From Chlorobaculum thiosulfatiphilum (GTDB taxonomy: Bacteria > Bacteroidota > Chlorobiia > Chlorobiales > Chlorobiaceae): a stretch of DNA of 64,000 nt. This document shows positions 61,918 through 64,000 of this stretch, in pieces (positions within the stretch are counted from its first letter, which is position 1; every line of letters begins with the position of its first letter). A program made the position numbers and the translations under genes. A model generated the notes under the pieces. The model was given only the letters and a program-made list of their open reading frames with translations. It ran no database searches and had not been told where the DNA came from. Location: positions 186,001 through 250,000 of the forward strand of contig NZ_VDCH01000001.1 of NCBI RefSeq assembly GCF_006265165.1. The letters are read 5' to 3'.

Positions 61918-64000
61918 ATGGCCGCTGGCAACAAGTGCACAAGGCAGATGGACGCGAACCGGCTCAGGCGTGACGGCACGAGCCGGAAGCAGCGCTTTTC
62001 CGCCGCGCTCGATCCGGCAAGCGCGCCCATCGACGGGCGAACGCCGGAGGCGCTCATCGCCTTTGCCCGGAACTACTCGGCCTCGATGCGCTACTACGAC
62101 CTGAACAACGCCGAGATCGACGACTGGAAACGCTTTTTCAGCGACGACATTGCCGTCCGGGTCGCCTGCACGGCCATCGAAACGGTCGAGCTGTACCGCA
62201 AGCGGATCAAGGAGCTGCTCGACCTCCTGAAAAACGAAAGCACCTCGGCATCGGCAACGAAACCGGAGACCGCGCTCGGCTGGCTCTTCAGCGACATCGG
62301 CACACTCGCCCGCGAGCTTGACCGGCTCAAGGACGACCTCGACCCCGCCGTCGCGCTCAAGGCGACCTTGCAGAACCTGATTACGAGCCGCCTCGCTCCG
62401 GCCTTCGGGAAGCTCGTCGCCGCTTACCGTGGCGGAGTCGAACTCGAACTCATCGAAACGACGGTTGCCGACGACCAGCTTGTCATTTTCGAGGCAGCTC
62501 CGGAGCCGTTCGAATCCATCTGCGCGGCGGGCCTCTCGAAGGAATGGATCACCGGCACGGCGACGGATTGGGCGGCATACAGCGCCGCCATCGCAGCGGA
62601 CGAGACGCTCTACGCCACCCTGCCGGGCCTCGACGCCTACAGCCGACTGGCGAGGCACAACCTCTTCACCTCGCAGCTCGACCTCTTCCTGAAAGCCTAC
62701 GCCCGCACGGTTGCCGACGCCAAAGCCGCCCTGCCGGAGCTGCTGACGGGACGCAACGACCACCAGCCGCACTACGCCCTCTTCCTCGCTTTCGTGCAAC
62801 TGATGGAGCTGTCGCGCACTCACCTGAACACGCTGACCGGACGCCATCTCGATTTTTACTACAAGGAGGTGCTGAAACTCGCCCCGAACGCCTCGGAACC
62901 CGACAAGGTTCATCTGCTCTTCGAGCTGGTCAAGAACCGGGAAACCGCCCGGTTCGAAGCCGGAACCCTCTTCAAGGGCAAGGACGAAGCGGGCCAGAGC
63001 GTCGAGTACGCGCTCGACGAGGAGATCGTGGCCAACCGGGCTGCCATCGAAGCGATGCAGGCCGTCCGCCATTCGCTGAGAGACGACAAACCCCAACTCT
63101 ACGCCTGGCCGAAGATCGACTCCGGCGACGGCATCGGCGGCGAAATCACTGCGACCGACGGTCAGTGGCATCCGTTCCTGAACGATACCGGCGTGACGAG
63201 TCTCGCCGAAGTCGGCTTCGCCATCGCCTCGAACTGCCTGCTGCTTCGGGAGGGGAACCGCGAAATCACGCTCACCCTCGAGTTCACCGGAGGCAAGGTC
63301 TCGCAGACGGCGTTCTGCAACAGCTTCGACTTTTACCTCTCGACGGGAAAGAAATGGGTGCAGGCCACGCTCGACACTGACAAGCTTTCGAACTCCTCGA
63401 GCAAAAAAATCAAAATTCCGCTCACCTTCGACGGCGCGCAGCCGGCGGTCGAGCCGATGAGCGAGGCCGATCCGGGCAACGCGCTTCCGGCGACGCTGCC
63501 GATGCTCAAGGCCGTGCTGAAGCAGGAGTCGGCCCAAAGCCTGCCGCTCTCGACGCTGCAAACGTTGCTGCTCGACGCCGCCAATTCGAAGCTCGACGTC
63601 AGCGTCGGCTACGACAGCGACAACCAGCCGGACGGCAACGGCCTGAAAAGCCTCGCCGTCTCCAACAAGTTCGGCGACCTCAAGACCGACAAGCCCTTCC
63701 AGCCCTTCGGCGCGACGCCCGAAAGCGGCGACTGGCTCCTGGTCGGTTCGGACGAGCTGTTCCAGAAAAAGGGTGCTCGCTTCCAGTTGCGCATCGTCTG
63801 GAAAGGACTCCCCTTCTGGAGAGGCGATATCGACTTCGACTGGGTCAACGAATTCTATCCCAAAGCCGATTTCGCCTTCCTCAAACAGGGTTCGTGGCCA
63901 ACATCCAGCGACCTTGAGAACCAGCGGCTTTTCAGTTGGAAGTATGCCGAGGTGGCCTTTCCGCCCTCGAAAACCACCCTGCCCGCGCAGGCGTTGACCG
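61918..64000 (+). CDS. Large baseplate protein (Afp11/gp6-like), cut by the window end
   Basis: 694 codons open from the ATG at 61918 to the right edge without stop. The N-terminus is basic (CTRQMDANRLRRDGTSRKQRF), then RTPEALIAFARNYSASMRYYDLNNAEIDDWKRFFSDD, typical of the large baseplate protein in Bacteroidota-type contractile clusters. Later regions contain FLKAYARTVADAKAALPELL, HYALFLAFVQLMELSRTHLNTLTGRHLDFYYKEVLKLAP and KVHLLFELVKNRETARFEAGTLFKGKDEAGQ, the baseplate-J-type hallmark. It starts 3 nt after the gp25-like stop. The C-terminal part is missing from the window. Confidence 0.85.
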   Translation, partial: MAAGNKCTRQMDANRLRRDGTSRKQRFSAALDPASAPIDGRTPEALIAFARNYSASMRYYDLNNAEIDDWKRFFSDDIAVRVACTAIETVELYRKRIKELLDLLKNESTSASATKPETALGWLFSDIGTLARELDRLKDDLDPAVALKATLQNLITSRLAPAFGKLVAAYRGGVELELIETTVADDQLVIFEAAPEPFESICAAGLSKEWITGTATDWAAYSAAIAADETLYATLPGLDAYSRLARHNLFTSQLDLFLKAYARTVADAKAALPELLTGRNDHQPHYALFLAFVQLMELSRTHLNTLTGRHLDFYYKEVLKLAPNASEPDKVHLLFELVKNRETARFEAGTLFKGKDEAGQSVEYALDEEIVANRAAIEAMQAVRHSLRDDKPQLYAWPKIDSGDGIGGEITATDGQWHPFLNDTGVTSLAEVGFAIASNCLLLREGNREITLTLEFTGGKVSQTAFCNSFDFYLSTGKKWVQATLDTDKLSNSSSKKIKIPLTFDGAQPAVEPMSEADPGNALPATLPMLKAVLKQESAQSLPLSTLQTLLLDAANSKLDVSVGYDSDNQPDGNGLKSLAVSNKFGDLKTDKPFQPFGATPESGDWLLVGSDELFQKKGARFQLRIVWKGLPFWRGDIDFDWVNEFYPKADFAFLKQGSWPTSSDLENQRLFSWKYAEVAFPPSKTTLPAQALT

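Noticed and set aside
53699-64000. Prophage interpretation of the tail genes
   Set aside because: No capsid, portal, terminase, integrase or lysis genes in view, and DUF4255, DUF5908, PAAR and LysM genes match eCIS order. The right flank is not visible, so this is not final.
1-64000. tRNA, rRNA, riboswitch or origin
   Set aside because: Scanning the gaps by eye showed no cloverleaf, conserved rRNA segment, known aptamer core or DnaA-box cluster.

Overview
The window is a moderately GC-rich bacterial chromosome segment with no rRNA or tRNA gene that I can see. Gene content suggests a Gram-negative member of the Chlorobiota/Bacteroidota side of the tree, most likely a green sulfur bacterium (Chlorobiaceae, Chlorobaculum-like). 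That is inference from the combination of two pstS copies beside a phosphate porin, DUF3124, a Nif11-type peptide and a Bacteroidota-style injection system with a DUF5908 gene. No marker gene here settles the taxon.

Layout. 0-2 kb: an AT-rich SIR2-TPR gene of defence type. 2-15 kb: housekeeping and accessory genes, nearly all on the minus strand: a MurB fused to a C-terminal CBM9/DOMON-like domain, an amino-acid permease, a P2-type ATPase, an alpha/beta hydrolase, a Nif11-like peptide, an SDR, a GT2 glycosyltransferase, an exported pentapeptide-repeat protein, a heme-copper-like membrane protein and a DoxX-like protein. 15-24 kb: a defence and toxin island with hipBA facing a type I restriction-modification operon. 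Between hsdS and hsdR that operon carries a zeta-like kinase, a 63-aa partner and a possible 42-aa ORF. 24-30 kb: an RND pump with its adaptor, a PhoU-domain protein, a DUF3124 protein and an orphan HsdR-N-like nuclease.

31-39 kb is a phosphate regulon on the minus strand: porin, pstS2, pstS1, pstC, pstA, pstB, phoU, with hairpins separating porin, pstS2, pstS1 and pstC. 39-41.7 kb is scarred DNA. It holds a pstS remnant, a chimeric remnant of the neighbouring acyltransferase and GNAT genes, one exported Lcl-domain gene and a solitary CRISPR-repeat-like sequence. 41-52 kb continues the phosphorus theme: a PlsC-like/GNAT acyltransferase pair, a methyltransferase, a phosphoglycolate-phosphatase-like HAD, polyphosphate kinase (ppk1), a cysteine-rich repeat protein, a CHAD-domain protein overlapping a ParA-like ATPase by 4 nt, and two tandem calcineurin-like phosphoesterases. 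trmH follows.

53.7 kb to the right edge is an extracellular contractile injection system (eCIS, Afp/PVC-like): DUF4255 cap, unknown 337-aa protein, sheath, two tubes, DUF5908, LysM baseplate protein, VgrG-like spike, PAAR tip, gp25-like wedge and the start of a large baseplate protein cut by the window end. The AAA+ ATPase and cargo genes expected for such systems would lie beyond the window.

The strongest candidates for something new are the eCIS locus, the CHAD-ParA pair (possible polyphosphate-granule positioning), the kinase module inside the type I RM operon, and a family of 9-bp-period repeats at four intergenic sites.
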